A stretch of DNA of 43,738 nt from Acidobacteriota bacterium (GTDB taxonomy: Bacteria; Acidobacteriota; Vicinamibacteria; Vicinamibacterales; UBA8438). Positions 1-7,697 of the stretch are shown one piece after another; within the stretch, counting starts at the first letter, position 1, and each line of letters begins with the position of its first letter. Location: assembly GCA_009861545.1 (NCBI GenBank), contig VXME01000154.1, positions 1 through 43,738 on the forward strand. The letters run 5' to 3'. A program made the translations under genes and the position numbers. The notes below the pieces were generated by a model. That model was not told the origin of the DNA, searched no databases, and saw nothing but the letters and a program-made list of their open reading frames with translations.

Positions 1-1224
1 GCCGCCGCCCATCCCGCCCGCCTGCGTGCTCGAGTCCAGGATGGCGTCGCTCTGCACGCCGTACCCGTTGACGGAGAAGACGTAGGCGCGCTGCTGGTCC
101 AGGAACGGATCGAAGTAGAGCGTGATCGTGTCATCGCTGAACGTCTGGTCCCGATCCGACCGGTTGGCGCGGATGAGCACCGGATCGGAATAGTGGACGT
201 GCATGCCGAAATAGAGGTTCTGCGTGTCGTAGGCGAGGAAGAGCTCGGTCTGCTCCGTGGCCGGCGCGCCGTCGAGCGGCTGCTGCTGGACGAACTCGGT
301 GATGCGCACCGCCCGTCTCCACAACGCGTCGTCGAGGCGGCCGTCGATGCGGGGCCGATCGGTCACCCGCACGGGCTCCACGCTGGGGCGCCCGGTCAGG
401 ATGCCGGCGGCGGGAGCGAGACCGGCGGCCAGCGGTCCGGCCGCGCCGGCCGCTGCGTCCCCGCCGGCGCCCGCGGGAGCCGACCCGTCCGCCCGCGCGG
501 CTTGCACCCGCGCAGCGACCTCGCCGGCGTCGGCCGCCCGCTCCCCCCGGTCGTCGACGGTCGGACGCGGCAGGATGATCCCCTCGATGAGCCCCGCGGG
601 AGCCGGCGTCCCCGGGCGTCCCGCGGGACCGCCCCCGGCCGGGGCGGCGGACCCGGCCGGCGGCGCCGCGGCGCCGCTCGAAGCGCCCGCCGCGGGCGTG
701 GCGCCCAGGTCGACGTCCGCCGTCAACGCGCCGGCGATGCGGTCCTGCAGGTCGAAGGCCTCGTGGAGTGCGCCGTCCAGACGGACGGAGCGAACCACCT
801 CTCCGGTCGAGACTTCGACCAGCCGCGCCGTGATCCGCAACCGCTCTCCCAGACGCTGATAGCCGCCGGTCACCACCCACCGCGCGCCGCCCGCGGGGCC
901 CGCGGCGCGACCTTCGACCACCGCCAACCCCAGCGCGTCGAGATCGGCGGCGACGGTCTCGGCAATCCCGGTCCCCAGCCAGGCATCGGCCGGATTCAGT
1001 GAAATGTTGGTGAACGCCTCCACGGCGACAACGGGCGCCGGCGGGCGCGCAACCGGCGCGGACTGGCCGTGCGGCGCCCCGGCCCGCGAGCCGGCAAGGC
1101 CGCTGGTCGGCGCCGCGGCCGCGGCGAGCCGTGCCGTCCCGGCCGTCAGGCAAGCGACGGCGGCAGCGAGCGCCGCGACGCGGCGCAGCCGGCGCGCGAC
1201 GTTGCTACGGGCGGCATTCCTCAT
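1..1224 (-). CDS. Secreted FlgO/TolB-like + CBM9-like (DUF5916-type) fusion, C-terminus beyond window
   Basis: The reading frame is open from an ATG at 1224 to the window edge: 408 codons without a stop, so the C-terminus is missing. Residues 1-40 look like a signal peptide (Arg-rich start, then an Ala/Leu/Val core). Residues about 65-170 resemble the TolB/FlgO-type domain seen in Gram-negative envelope proteins and adenylate-cyclase-linked proteins (VAVEAFTNISLNP, then a GGYQRLGERLRI strand pattern). A Gly/Ala/Pro-rich linker covers about 170-285. From about 290 a CBM9-like N-terminal domain of DUF5916 proteins begins (RPRIDGRLDDALWRRA, LFLAYDTQNLYFGMHVH, ITLYFDPF). DUF5916 proteins usually continue into a large outer-membrane-like barrel, which would lie outside this window. 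Function is unknown. The domain order is an observation; surface location is an inference. Confidence 0.8.
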   Translation of the reverse strand, partial: MRNAARSNVARRLRRVAALAAAVACLTAGTARLAAAAAPTSGLAGSRAGAPHGQSAPVARPPAPVVAVEAFTNISLNPADAWLGTGIAETVAADLDALGLAVVEGRAAGPAGGARWVVTGGYQRLGERLRITARLVEVSTGEVVRSVRLDGALHEAFDLQDRIAGALTADVDLGATPAAGASSGAAAPPAGSAAPAGGGPAGRPGTPAPAGLIEGIILPRPTVDDRGERAADAGEVAARVQAARADGSAPAGAGGDAAAGAAGPLAAGLAPAAGILTGRPSVEPVRVTDRPRIDGRLDDALWRRAVRITEFVQQQPLDGAPATEQTELFLAYDTQNLYFGMHVHYSDPVLIRANRSDRDQTFSDDTITLYFDPFLDQQRAYVFSVNGYGVQSDAILDSSTQAGGMGGG

Positions 1225-1313
1225 CCTGGTTCCGTTCGATCCGCCGCTCCCCGGGAACCGGGCAAGCGCGGTCCGGATAGACCGCGCACGCGCGCAGCCG
1301 AGCGGTCCTGCGA

Positions 1314-2162
1314 CTATTCGGACACGCGAACCGCGACGAGCGCAGAGGTCCAGCAGCACTGGAAGCCGCTGCCCCCCACGCCGGTCTCGTCGAGGGCTTC
1401 GGCCCGCAGGACGTACTCGCCGGGCGCGCTGAAGGTGGCCGTCGTCGTCGGGTTCTGGTCCGACGAGTCGGCGAACTCCTGAACCGGTGTCGAGAACTCG
1501 ACGTCGCCCGGCCCGCGCAGCAGGTGCCAGCGGAGAATCAAGGCCGGCCGCGGCCGGCGGGAGGCCGCCTCCAGATTGTCCGTCGGCTTCTCGTCGGAGG
1601 TCCAGACGGCCAGCTCCAGGGGCACTTCCACCGCGGCGGCGAGTTCCCGCGCAATGCCGATCGGAGGACCGGTGAATCCCTCGCCGTCCGGCGCGAAGCG
1701 CACCACCGGCGGCTTGTTGCCGTTGGCGGCGTCCACGAGCGGCTCGATGATCCATTGCGGATCGAGATGCATCGGGACGGACACCGTCTCGCCGTTCGCG
1801 GTGAGATGCCAGACCACCCGGCGGTCCGGGTCGTCCCCCGGGATCCGGATGGTGAAGACGCCCCAGGCGCGGCCCGGCGCGAAGCGCGTCGGCTGCCCCT
1901 GATCGGCCGGCCCCGGCTCGATCATGTTGTTCGCGCCGACCGGCACGTCGACGACCTCCTCGGTGTTGGCGTTGAAGTAGCCGGCGAGCAGCGTGATGCT
2001 GCCGTCCGCGTTCTCGTACCACCCCTCGTAGGCCGGGTAGACCGGCGCCCCGAACTGCTGCAGCGTGCCCGGCACCTGCGCGCCGGCGGCGCCGGCCCCG
2101 AGCGCCAGCACGAGCAACGCCGCTGGCGCCGGCAACGATGCTCCCGAACCATGCCCCCACAT
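1314..2162 (-). CDS. Secreted protein of unknown function, immunoglobulin/PKD-like C-terminus
   Basis: This 282-residue protein begins with a probable signal peptide (hydrophobic stretch about 10-28, cleavage after AGA). I do not recognise a named family. The last 60 residues (about 220-282) have the pattern of a PKD/Ig-like beta sandwich, including TATFSAPGEYVLRAEALDE, and two adjacent cysteines occur near the C-terminus. The ATG at 2162 is preceded by a strong GGAGG ribosome binding site (GAGGAGGTTGG). It lies 120 nt downstream of the cytochrome/monooxygenase-like gene on the same strand, with a strong hairpin between them. A role as a periplasmic partner of that oxidoreductase is a guess from position only. 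Confidence 0.75.
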   Translation of the reverse strand: MWGHGSGASLPAPAALLVLALGAGAAGAQVPGTLQQFGAPVYPAYEGWYENADGSITLLAGYFNANTEEVVDVPVGANNMIEPGPADQGQPTRFAPGRAWGVFTIRIPGDDPDRRVVWHLTANGETVSVPMHLDPQWIIEPLVDAANGNKPPVVRFAPDGEGFTGPPIGIARELAAAVEVPLELAVWTSDEKPTDNLEAASRRPRPALILRWHLLRGPGDVEFSTPVQEFADSSDQNPTTTATFSAPGEYVLRAEALDETGVGGSGFQCCWTSALVAVRVSE

Positions 2163-2189
2163 AACCGTCCAACCTCCTCGTACGTCAGA

Positions 2190-2218
2190 GGAGCCGCCCC
2201 CGCGATGAGGGCGGCTCC
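2190..2218 (-). terminator. Intergenic hairpin, perfect 9-bp stem
   Basis: GGAGCCGCC (2190-2198) pairs perfectly with GGCGGCTCC (2210-2218) around an 11-nt loop. It lies 65 nt past the stop of the cytochrome/monooxygenase-like gene and 28 nt before the start of the next gene. There is no U-tract on either strand. It may be a partial terminator, an RNA-stability element or an attenuator that lowers expression of the downstream secreted protein. Confidence 0.5.
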
Positions 2219-2282
2219 CGGTTCCCTTCGCCGCCGGACCCCGCGCGGGCCCGCCGGGCCGCTCGGACCAGCCCGCGAGCGG

Positions 2283-3611
2283 CTAGTTGTCGTTCGTCGT
2301 CGCCAGCGCCTCGCGCTCCGCGATGGCCGCCGCGAAGTCGTCGTCGTCCAGGTAGGTGACGTTGACCCAGGCGTGGCCCATCTCGTCCACCGTCCGGTCG
2401 CCGTAGCCGACCCACTGGTTGGGATCGGGGTTGGCGCGGTTCGCCGACGTGTTGTCGTACCACGACTTCAGGTGCAGCACCGTCCCCTTCGGAAGCAGCG
2501 GCGCCGCGTGATCGGCGTAGACGTAGTTGAGATGCCAGTTGAAATTGAAGTCGCTCACGCGGCTCAGCACCTGCGTCGTCCCGTCCGGGAGGATGGCCGT
2601 CATCTGCATCCCCTTGCCCCGCAGGTGCATGTGCGGCTGGTAGTTCTCCACCCGGCCGTTCTGCTTCAGGACGTGGAAGCGCTCGGTCACGGTCACCTGG
2701 TTCGGCGGAATCGACAGGTGGTCGCTGCCCCCTTCGATGGTGCTGAACGCGGAGAGCACCTGCCGGTGCTTGGGCTCCTCGCCCTGCGGGTAGAGGTAGA
2801 GGCCGAGCTCCACCGTGTCGGTGATCTCCTCGCCGACCGCGTGGTAGTGGATGTCCCAAACGATGCTCGAGCCGGCCTTGATCAGCTTGCCGCTGTTCGG
2901 CCGCATGATCTCACCCTGCTTGCCGACCGCCCACTCCATCAGCAGTCCGGGACCGACGTCCGACGCCGCGCCGAGGTCGTCGTCCTCTTCCTGCTGCAGG
3001 CGCGCGAGGGCGTGGTGCGTGACGCGGCGGCCGTCGACGCTCGACGGGCGGATCTCGATGGCCCGGATCCAGCGGTCCTCGGTCAGCCCCGTCGGTACCT
3101 CCGGCTTCCACCAGCGGTCCTGGGCCACGGCCGGCACGGTGTACGGCGTCGAGTGGATGACCAGGTCCGGCGGCCCGCCGAACAGGCCGGCGTAGTTCCA
3201 GACGTCGTCGTCGGCGAACTCCACCGGCGGCGGCATGTCCTCGGGGTTGCCCCGCGGCGCGCCGGCATCGACCCAGCGGACGATAGTGTCGATCTCGGTG
3301 TCGGTGAGCGAGCGGTCGTTCTCGAAGTCCTGGATGCCGACCGACTTGTCGATGTGCCACGGCGGCATCTGGCGCGTCTCGACGCGGGTCTTGATCGACC
3401 GCGCCCACGGCCGCGATTCCGCGTAGGTCACGAGCGACATCGGCGCGATGTAGCCCGCCCTGTGGCAGGCCTGGCACTTCTGCTGGAAGATCGGCGCCAC
3501 GTCCTTCGTGAACGTGGGCGTCGTGTCCTCGGCCCCGGCCGCAGCCGCACCGGGCAGCCCGAGCAGCACCGCGGCCAGCGCAATCACCGGCAACCTCGTA
3601 TCGCCTCGCAT
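2283..3611 (-). CDS. Cytochrome c / copper type II monooxygenase-like secreted protein
   Basis: The 442-residue protein has a signal peptide (1-27) and a cytochrome c module with one heme motif CQACH at about residue 46. A later Met-Pro-Pro-Trp-His pattern (RQMPPWHI) could supply the axial ligand. The C-terminal two thirds resemble the copper type II ascorbate-dependent monooxygenase (PHM-like) fold, with His-rich motifs VTHHAL, DIHYHAVG and QPHMHLRGKGM as likely copper ligands. Such fusions are frequent in Acidobacteriota and Planctomycetes, generally with unknown substrates. The ATG has a good AAGGAG site 7 nt upstream and a TATAAT promoter about 60 nt upstream. It probably works in the periplasm as a redox enzyme; the substrate cannot be read from sequence. 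Confidence 0.88.
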   Translation of the reverse strand: MRGDTRLPVIALAAVLLGLPGAAAAGAEDTTPTFTKDVAPIFQQKCQACHRAGYIAPMSLVTYAESRPWARSIKTRVETRQMPPWHIDKSVGIQDFENDRSLTDTEIDTIVRWVDAGAPRGNPEDMPPPVEFADDDVWNYAGLFGGPPDLVIHSTPYTVPAVAQDRWWKPEVPTGLTEDRWIRAIEIRPSSVDGRRVTHHALARLQQEEDDDLGAASDVGPGLLMEWAVGKQGEIMRPNSGKLIKAGSSIVWDIHYHAVGEEITDTVELGLYLYPQGEEPKHRQVLSAFSTIEGGSDHLSIPPNQVTVTERFHVLKQNGRVENYQPHMHLRGKGMQMTAILPDGTTQVLSRVSDFNFNWHLNYVYADHAAPLLPKGTVLHLKSWYDNTSANRANPDPNQWVGYGDRTVDEMGHAWVNVTYLDDDDFAAAIAEREALATTNDN

Positions 3612-3673
3612 GAATCGCTCCTTCAGTAGGACAAAGCCCGCCGCACCGGAAACGCCGCAGACGGCAAACGATG

Positions 3674-3679
3674 ATTATA
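3674..3679 (-). promoter_or_regulatory. Consensus -10 element for the cytochrome/monooxygenase-like gene
   Basis: A perfect TATAAT is present on the minus strand. No good -35 is visible at 16-18 nt. Transcription would start near 3667, giving a leader of about 56 nt that includes the AAGGAG ribosome binding site. It lies between the stop of this gene's upstream neighbour (the PQQ-like gene, 3710) and the start codon at 3611, so the cytochrome gene can be transcribed separately. Confidence 0.5.
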
Positions 3680-3709
3680 CGCCGACTTCCGCCCGCAGCA
3701 CCCTGACGG

Positions 3710-5083
3710 TCAGCGCTCGGCGATGCGGTACACCGCCTCGGCGGTCCGGATGATGAGGCTGTCGTCGAGGATGGCCGGCGTCGCCATCGTGAACTCGTCC
3801 AGGGGATTCTCGGCCAGGATCCGGAACTCCGGCCCCGCCTCGATGACGTAGGTGGTCCCCTGCTCGCTCAGCGCGAAGATCCTGCCGTTGTAGGCCCACG
3901 GCGAGGCGGTGAACGCCTGGCCCACGTCGATCCGCTGCCGGCCGTAGATCTCCGCCCCGGTACGGGCGTCGTGGCAGGTCATCATCCCGCGGTCGAGCAG
4001 CGTGTAGTAGTGGTCGCCGTACACCAGGGGCGAGGGGTGGTACGAGCCCCCCTGCTCCAGCGACCACGCCACGTGCTCGTTGGCCGTCTCGCCCTCGGCG
4101 AGCGAGATGTCGCCGGACGCGCCGGGCCGGATGGCGTAGACGGGCCGGAAGTAGTCGGCGATGTAGCCGGACTCCAGGTAGAGCAGGCCGTGGGCCGCGA
4201 TGGGGGTCGGGATCACGATGGACGACATCCCCGCCAGTTCCCAGAGCAGCCGGCCGTCCAGGTCGTAGGAACGGATGCGGTCCGTGCCGGTGGTCACGAT
4301 CTCGGTGCGCTCGGCATGCTCCCAGACGTACGGCGTCGACCAGTTGGACCCCTCGTCGCGATCGGTGCGCCACGCCTCGGCGCCGGTTTCCGCGCTCAGC
4401 GCCGCGATGTAGGACTGCTCCTCGTTGTCGACGACCAGGTAGAGCCGGCCGTCGTGCAGCACCGGCGACGACGCCGTGCCCCAGCCGTTGCGGGTCTCGG
4501 CGGGCGGCAGCTCGCGCGACCAGAGCAGCGTGCCGTCCAGGCCGAGGGCGTAGAGACCCACGTTGCCGAAGAGGACGTACAGTCGCTCGCCGTCGGTCAC
4601 CGGGGTCTCGGACGCGAAGGTGTTCTTCAGGTGGTGCGACGAGGCCGGCACGCCGGTATGCAGCGCCCGACGCCAGCGCACCTCCCCCGTCTCGAGATCG
4701 AGCGCGTAGACCAGCCAGTGGTGCACGTCCTCGGGGACGTCGCGCTCGCCGAATCGGTACCAGCCGCTCTCCGGCGTCTCGACCTCGCCGTCGCTCACCA
4801 CCGTGGTCAGGAACACCAGGCCGCCGGCGACGATCGGCGAGCTCCACGCGAGACCCGGCAGCGGCGTGCGCCAGGCGACGTTGTCGGTCGCGCTCCAGCG
4901 TTCCGGCAGGGCGGGGTTGTCGGCGACGACGCCGGCCGCGCCCGGGCCCCGGAACTGGGCCCACTCCTGCGCGCCGCCTGGGTCCGCGACCAGCACCAGC
5001 GCGACGCACAGCAGTAGTACCGGCACCGTCGCGCGTCCAACGAGAAAGCCCGTCTCGACCTGCCGACTGCGAACGCACGTCAC
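3710..5083 (-). CDS. PQQ-binding-like beta-propeller protein, exported
   Basis: A 457-residue protein with an N-terminal signal sequence (hydrophobic core about 18-35, ending PGGAQ). It then opens with EWAQFRGPGAAGVVADN, the usual start of PQQ-like beta-propeller repeat proteins. Propeller blades with the LYALDLETGEVRWR and YIAALSAETGAEAWRT pattern run through to the C-terminus. It lacks the longer enzymatic sequence of true quinoprotein alcohol dehydrogenases, so it is more likely a non-enzymatic or weakly characterised propeller. The start is GTG at 5083, supported by GGAGG 8 nt upstream. It sits in the minus-strand run between the LVIVD protein and the cytochrome/monooxygenase-like protein, which hints at a shared periplasmic oxidative role. 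Confidence 0.88.
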   Translation of the reverse strand: MTCVRSRQVETGFLVGRATVPVLLLCVALVLVADPGGAQEWAQFRGPGAAGVVADNPALPERWSATDNVAWRTPLPGLAWSSPIVAGGLVFLTTVVSDGEVETPESGWYRFGERDVPEDVHHWLVYALDLETGEVRWRRALHTGVPASSHHLKNTFASETPVTDGERLYVLFGNVGLYALGLDGTLLWSRELPPAETRNGWGTASSPVLHDGRLYLVVDNEEQSYIAALSAETGAEAWRTDRDEGSNWSTPYVWEHAERTEIVTTGTDRIRSYDLDGRLLWELAGMSSIVIPTPIAAHGLLYLESGYIADYFRPVYAIRPGASGDISLAEGETANEHVAWSLEQGGSYHPSPLVYGDHYYTLLDRGMMTCHDARTGAEIYGRQRIDVGQAFTASPWAYNGRIFALSEQGTTYVIEAGPEFRILAENPLDEFTMATPAILDDSLIIRTAEAVYRIAER

Positions 5084-5118
5084 CTGTACCCCTCCTGCCT
5101 GCAGTGCCCGACGGCGGC

Positions 5119-6093
5119 CTACCGCCGCCCCAAGATGACCACCTCTTCCGGGGTGGCCGCGAAGACCAGCTCCTCACTGACAGCCACCGGCCCAGCGGGG
5201 CCACCGAGCTCCGATGCAGCCACCCGCGCGGGCCGGGCGGGATCGGCCAGATCGAACACCTGCAGCCCATCGCCGCCGGCCGCGTAGACGAGACGGTCCC
5301 ACATCGCGGCGCCGGCAAGCCGATCGGCCGTGGGAATGGACGCCGTCACGACAGGCGCGGCCGGGTCCGAGACGTCGACCGCCTGGAGCCCCGCACGTCC
5401 GCTGACGATGCAGATCAACCCGGGCGCTGCGCCCCCGGTGGAACGGGAGTCCGGCACGAAGACCTGCGTAATCGGATCGCGGCCCAGCGACAGGCTGCCG
5501 ATCACTACCGGTGCGGCGGGAGCCGTTGCGTCCACCACGATCAGCCCCGCCGGCTGATCCGCCACGAAGACCAGCGGCCCGCCGGCGGCGATGCCGCGCG
5601 GGAACCCGTCGCCGAGATACTCGCCCACACGCTGGACATCGCCGGCGACATCCACGATGTCGAAGCCGAGCGAATTGTCGCCGACGAAGACGCGCGTACC
5701 CGACGCCGCGACGCCGACGGCCTGCCCACGCGTCGCGGAGGTGCCGGTCAAGCGCGGCGCCGACGGGTCGGACAGGTCCAGCCGCCGGAGCCCGTCGTGG
5801 CTGTTGGCCACGTAGACCGCGTCGCCGGCGGTGGTCAGCCCCAGCACGGGCTGCTCGAAGTCGTAGGCGCCGACCGGCCGGGGGGACGCGGGACGCGACA
5901 CGTCGAGCACGCGAACGCCGGATCCGGCGCCGATGACGAGATGATCGCCGGCGGCTGCCAGCGCCGTCGCCGGGACGGGAGTCGGTACCGCGCCCAGCCT
6001 GACCAGCGTCGGGGTCTGCGCAATTGCCGAAGCGCCCGGCAGGGCCGCCGATGCGACCGCCAACGCCACCGCGACGAGAGATGGGGTTCGCAT
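5119..6093 (-). CDS. LVIVD-repeat beta-propeller protein, exported
   Basis: A 324-residue protein whose start I place at the ATG at 6093, because the sequence from there (MRTPSLVAVALAVASAALPG) is a signal peptide and everything upstream belongs to the anti-sigma gene in another frame. The mature part is made of about seven repeats of roughly 40 residues of the LVIVD type, each with a pattern like GVRVLDVSRPASPR, LRRLDLSDPSAPR or LQAVDVSDPAAP. These repeats fold as propellers on the cell surface or in the periplasm. The start is only 5 nt after the stop of the anti-sigma gene, so it is probably translated from the same mRNA. Specific function unknown. Confidence 0.88.
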   Translation of the reverse strand: MRTPSLVAVALAVASAALPGASAIAQTPTLVRLGAVPTPVPATALAAAGDHLVIGAGSGVRVLDVSRPASPRPVGAYDFEQPVLGLTTAGDAVYVANSHDGLRRLDLSDPSAPRLTGTSATRGQAVGVAASGTRVFVGDNSLGFDIVDVAGDVQRVGEYLGDGFPRGIAAGGPLVFVADQPAGLIVVDATAPAAPVVIGSLSLGRDPITQVFVPDSRSTGGAAPGLICIVSGRAGLQAVDVSDPAAPVVTASIPTADRLAGAAMWDRLVYAAGGDGLQVFDLADPARPARVAASELGGPAGPVAVSEELVFAATPEEVVILGRR

Positions 6094-6098
6094 GATGC

Positions 6099-6992
6099 TC
6101 ACGAACGCCGCGCCTCCGGCAGCAGCCGCCGCTCGAGGGCCTCGGCCTGCAGGGCCTCGACGTCGCTGGCGGTCAGCGGGAACCGGCCGTAGTCGCGCAA
6201 CGGCCGCTCGGTGTCGAAGCGCCGCTTGTAGGCGGCGATCCAGTCGCCCGCCAGCTCCTGCTGGGCCGTCGCCAGGTCCACCGCGCCCTGGCAGACGAGA
6301 CGCCGCAGATGCCGCTCGAGCTCGTCCTTGACGTAGGCATTCCAGGTGACGCTGCGATACGGCTGGGGCCAGAGGTTGCTGGCCTCGGAGGCGCCGCCCA
6401 GCTCCGGCGTGATCAGGAAGTCCAGCTCGTAGTCCCCGGCGCGCCGGTAGTCCACGCCGTAGGCCGCGAACACCTGGCGCGGGACCTGCGACGCCACCAC
6501 CGGACCGCCCGCAAGCGTGCTGCCGCAGATGTCCTCCATGGCGACCGGCCGGACGCTGCCCGGCGTGAGATCGGGCCGCGGCAGCAGCAGGCCGGACACG
6601 ACCCCCGCGGAGTCGGCCGGCGCCGGCGCGCCCGCGGGTCCGGGCCCGCTCCCGTCCCCGCCGGACCAGGACAGGGCCGCGACGAGGAGAACCGCCGCCG
6701 CCGCGAGGCCGCGCGCCGCCCACACCCGTCCCGGCGTGCCCGGCACCCGGTTCTCCATCGCCGCACGCAGCCGGGCACGCGCCACGTCCGGCGGCGGGAG
6801 CGCGATCGGCCTCTCGCGGCAGGCGTCGCCCACCTCGCCCGCCGCCGCGGCCAGCGCGCCCCGGCGCCGCGCGCACGACGGGCACTCGGCAACGTGGGCC
6901 AGCGCCAGCGACCGGCGCCGTGCGGAGAGCGCGCCCTCGTCGGCCAACAGCAGCAACTCGCCGTCGGACAGGTGCCTGACCTTGCGCCACAT
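6099..6992 (-). CDS. Membrane-anchored zf-HC2 anti-sigma factor
   Basis: 297 residues from the ATG at 6992, chosen because GAGAGG lies just upstream and the conserved N-terminus starts there. Residues 5-45 form a zf-HC2 anti-sigma zinc finger (HVAECPSCARR, the H-x3-C-x2-C motif). A single membrane helix lies at about 90-107 (AARGLAAAAVLLVAALSW). The C-terminal part (about 190-295) contains a conserved-looking segment with KDELERHLRRLVCQG and ELAGDWIAAYKRRF. I recall similar tails in acidobacterial proteins, but cannot name a family. The gene follows the ECF sigma gene with a 4-nt gap, so the two are a cognate pair: this protein would hold the sigma factor at the inner membrane until a signal releases it. 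Confidence 0.88.
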   Translation of the reverse strand: MWRKVRHLSDGELLLLADEGALSARRRSLALAHVAECPSCARRRGALAAAAGEVGDACRERPIALPPPDVARARLRAAMENRVPGTPGRVWAARGLAAAAVLLVAALSWSGGDGSGPGPAGAPAPADSAGVVSGLLLPRPDLTPGSVRPVAMEDICGSTLAGGPVVASQVPRQVFAAYGVDYRRAGDYELDFLITPELGGASEASNLWPQPYRSVTWNAYVKDELERHLRRLVCQGAVDLATAQQELAGDWIAAYKRRFDTERPLRDYGRFPLTASDVEALQAEALERRLLPEARRS

Positions 6993-6996
6993 GGCA

Positions 6997-7569
6997 TTAC
7001 CTCTCGTCGGCGCGTCGAAGCCGCGCCAGCGCGCGTGCCAGCGAATTGGCGACACTGCCCAGCGAGATGCCGAGCACGCGCGAGATCTCACGATACCGGA
7101 GCCCCTCCGCCCGAAGCTGCAGACAACGCCGGTCCCGCGCCGGAAGCGCGTCGACGACCGCCAGCAGCCGGGCCTGCCGCTGGCCGCTCAGGTAGCGATC
7201 CTCCGGCGTGGGCGTCGAATCGAGGACCGGCCGGGGCTCGAGCAGCGAACCCAGGCGCCGCCGCCGCGCCTCGCGCGCCCGGTGCCGGAGGGCGAGGTTG
7301 TGCGCCACCTTGAAGATCCAGCCGCGGAGATTCGACCGGTCCTTCCCGCGCGCCACGTGATCGAACAGCGCGAGAAAGACCTCCTGGACGATGTCGTCCC
7401 TGTCCCGGTCGGTGACGCCGAGCGCCCGCACGTAGCGGTGGACGCCGCCGCGATACGCGTCGAACAGCAGCAGCACGGTCTGCCGGACCTCGTCCGGCGC
7501 CGCCGGGGCTACGGATTCCCCTACGCCGAGGGGCAGGTCGAGTGCGTGGTCGTGAGCCGCGGGCGCCAT
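6997..7569 (-). CDS. ECF-family RNA polymerase sigma-70 factor
   Basis: A 190-residue sigma factor with region 2 at about 25-95 (DDIVQEVFLALFDH, then NLRGWIFKVAHNLAL, which contacts the -10 element). Region 4 lies at about 130-185 (ALPARDRRCLQLRAEGLRYREISRVLGISLGSVANSLARALARL, a helix-turn-helix for the -35). Length and domain content are typical of ECF sigma factors, which lack regions 1 and 3. It is first in a tight operon with the zf-HC2 anti-sigma factor and the LVIVD protein, and is divergent from the TonB receptor across 128 nt. Likely targets are its own operon and perhaps the receptor, but I see no clear ECF promoter motif. Confidence 0.93.
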   Translation of the reverse strand: MAPAAHDHALDLPLGVGESVAPAAPDEVRQTVLLLFDAYRGGVHRYVRALGVTDRDRDDIVQEVFLALFDHVARGKDRSNLRGWIFKVAHNLALRHRAREARRRRLGSLLEPRPVLDSTPTPEDRYLSGQRQARLLAVVDALPARDRRCLQLRAEGLRYREISRVLGISLGSVANSLARALARLRRADER

Positions 7570-7697
7570 GGATTCTCGCCGGGCAGTCTACACCCGACGC
7601 GGCAACCGGGTCGAAGGCGACGCGATCGCGCCGCCGCGACGTGGCCGGCCGCCGAGATTCCGCCTGAACGGATCGGCGGGCGACGGAATGTACAGGC

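Noticed and set aside
131..1153. 340-residue Arg-rich minus frame at the left edge
   Set aside because: The true gene is in another minus frame that runs off the window edge and contains a signal peptide, a TolB-like and a CBM9-like domain.
1524..3629. 701-residue plus-strand open frame
   Set aside because: It runs opposite two secreted proteins with clear motifs and shows no sensible fold; it is a high-GC artefact.
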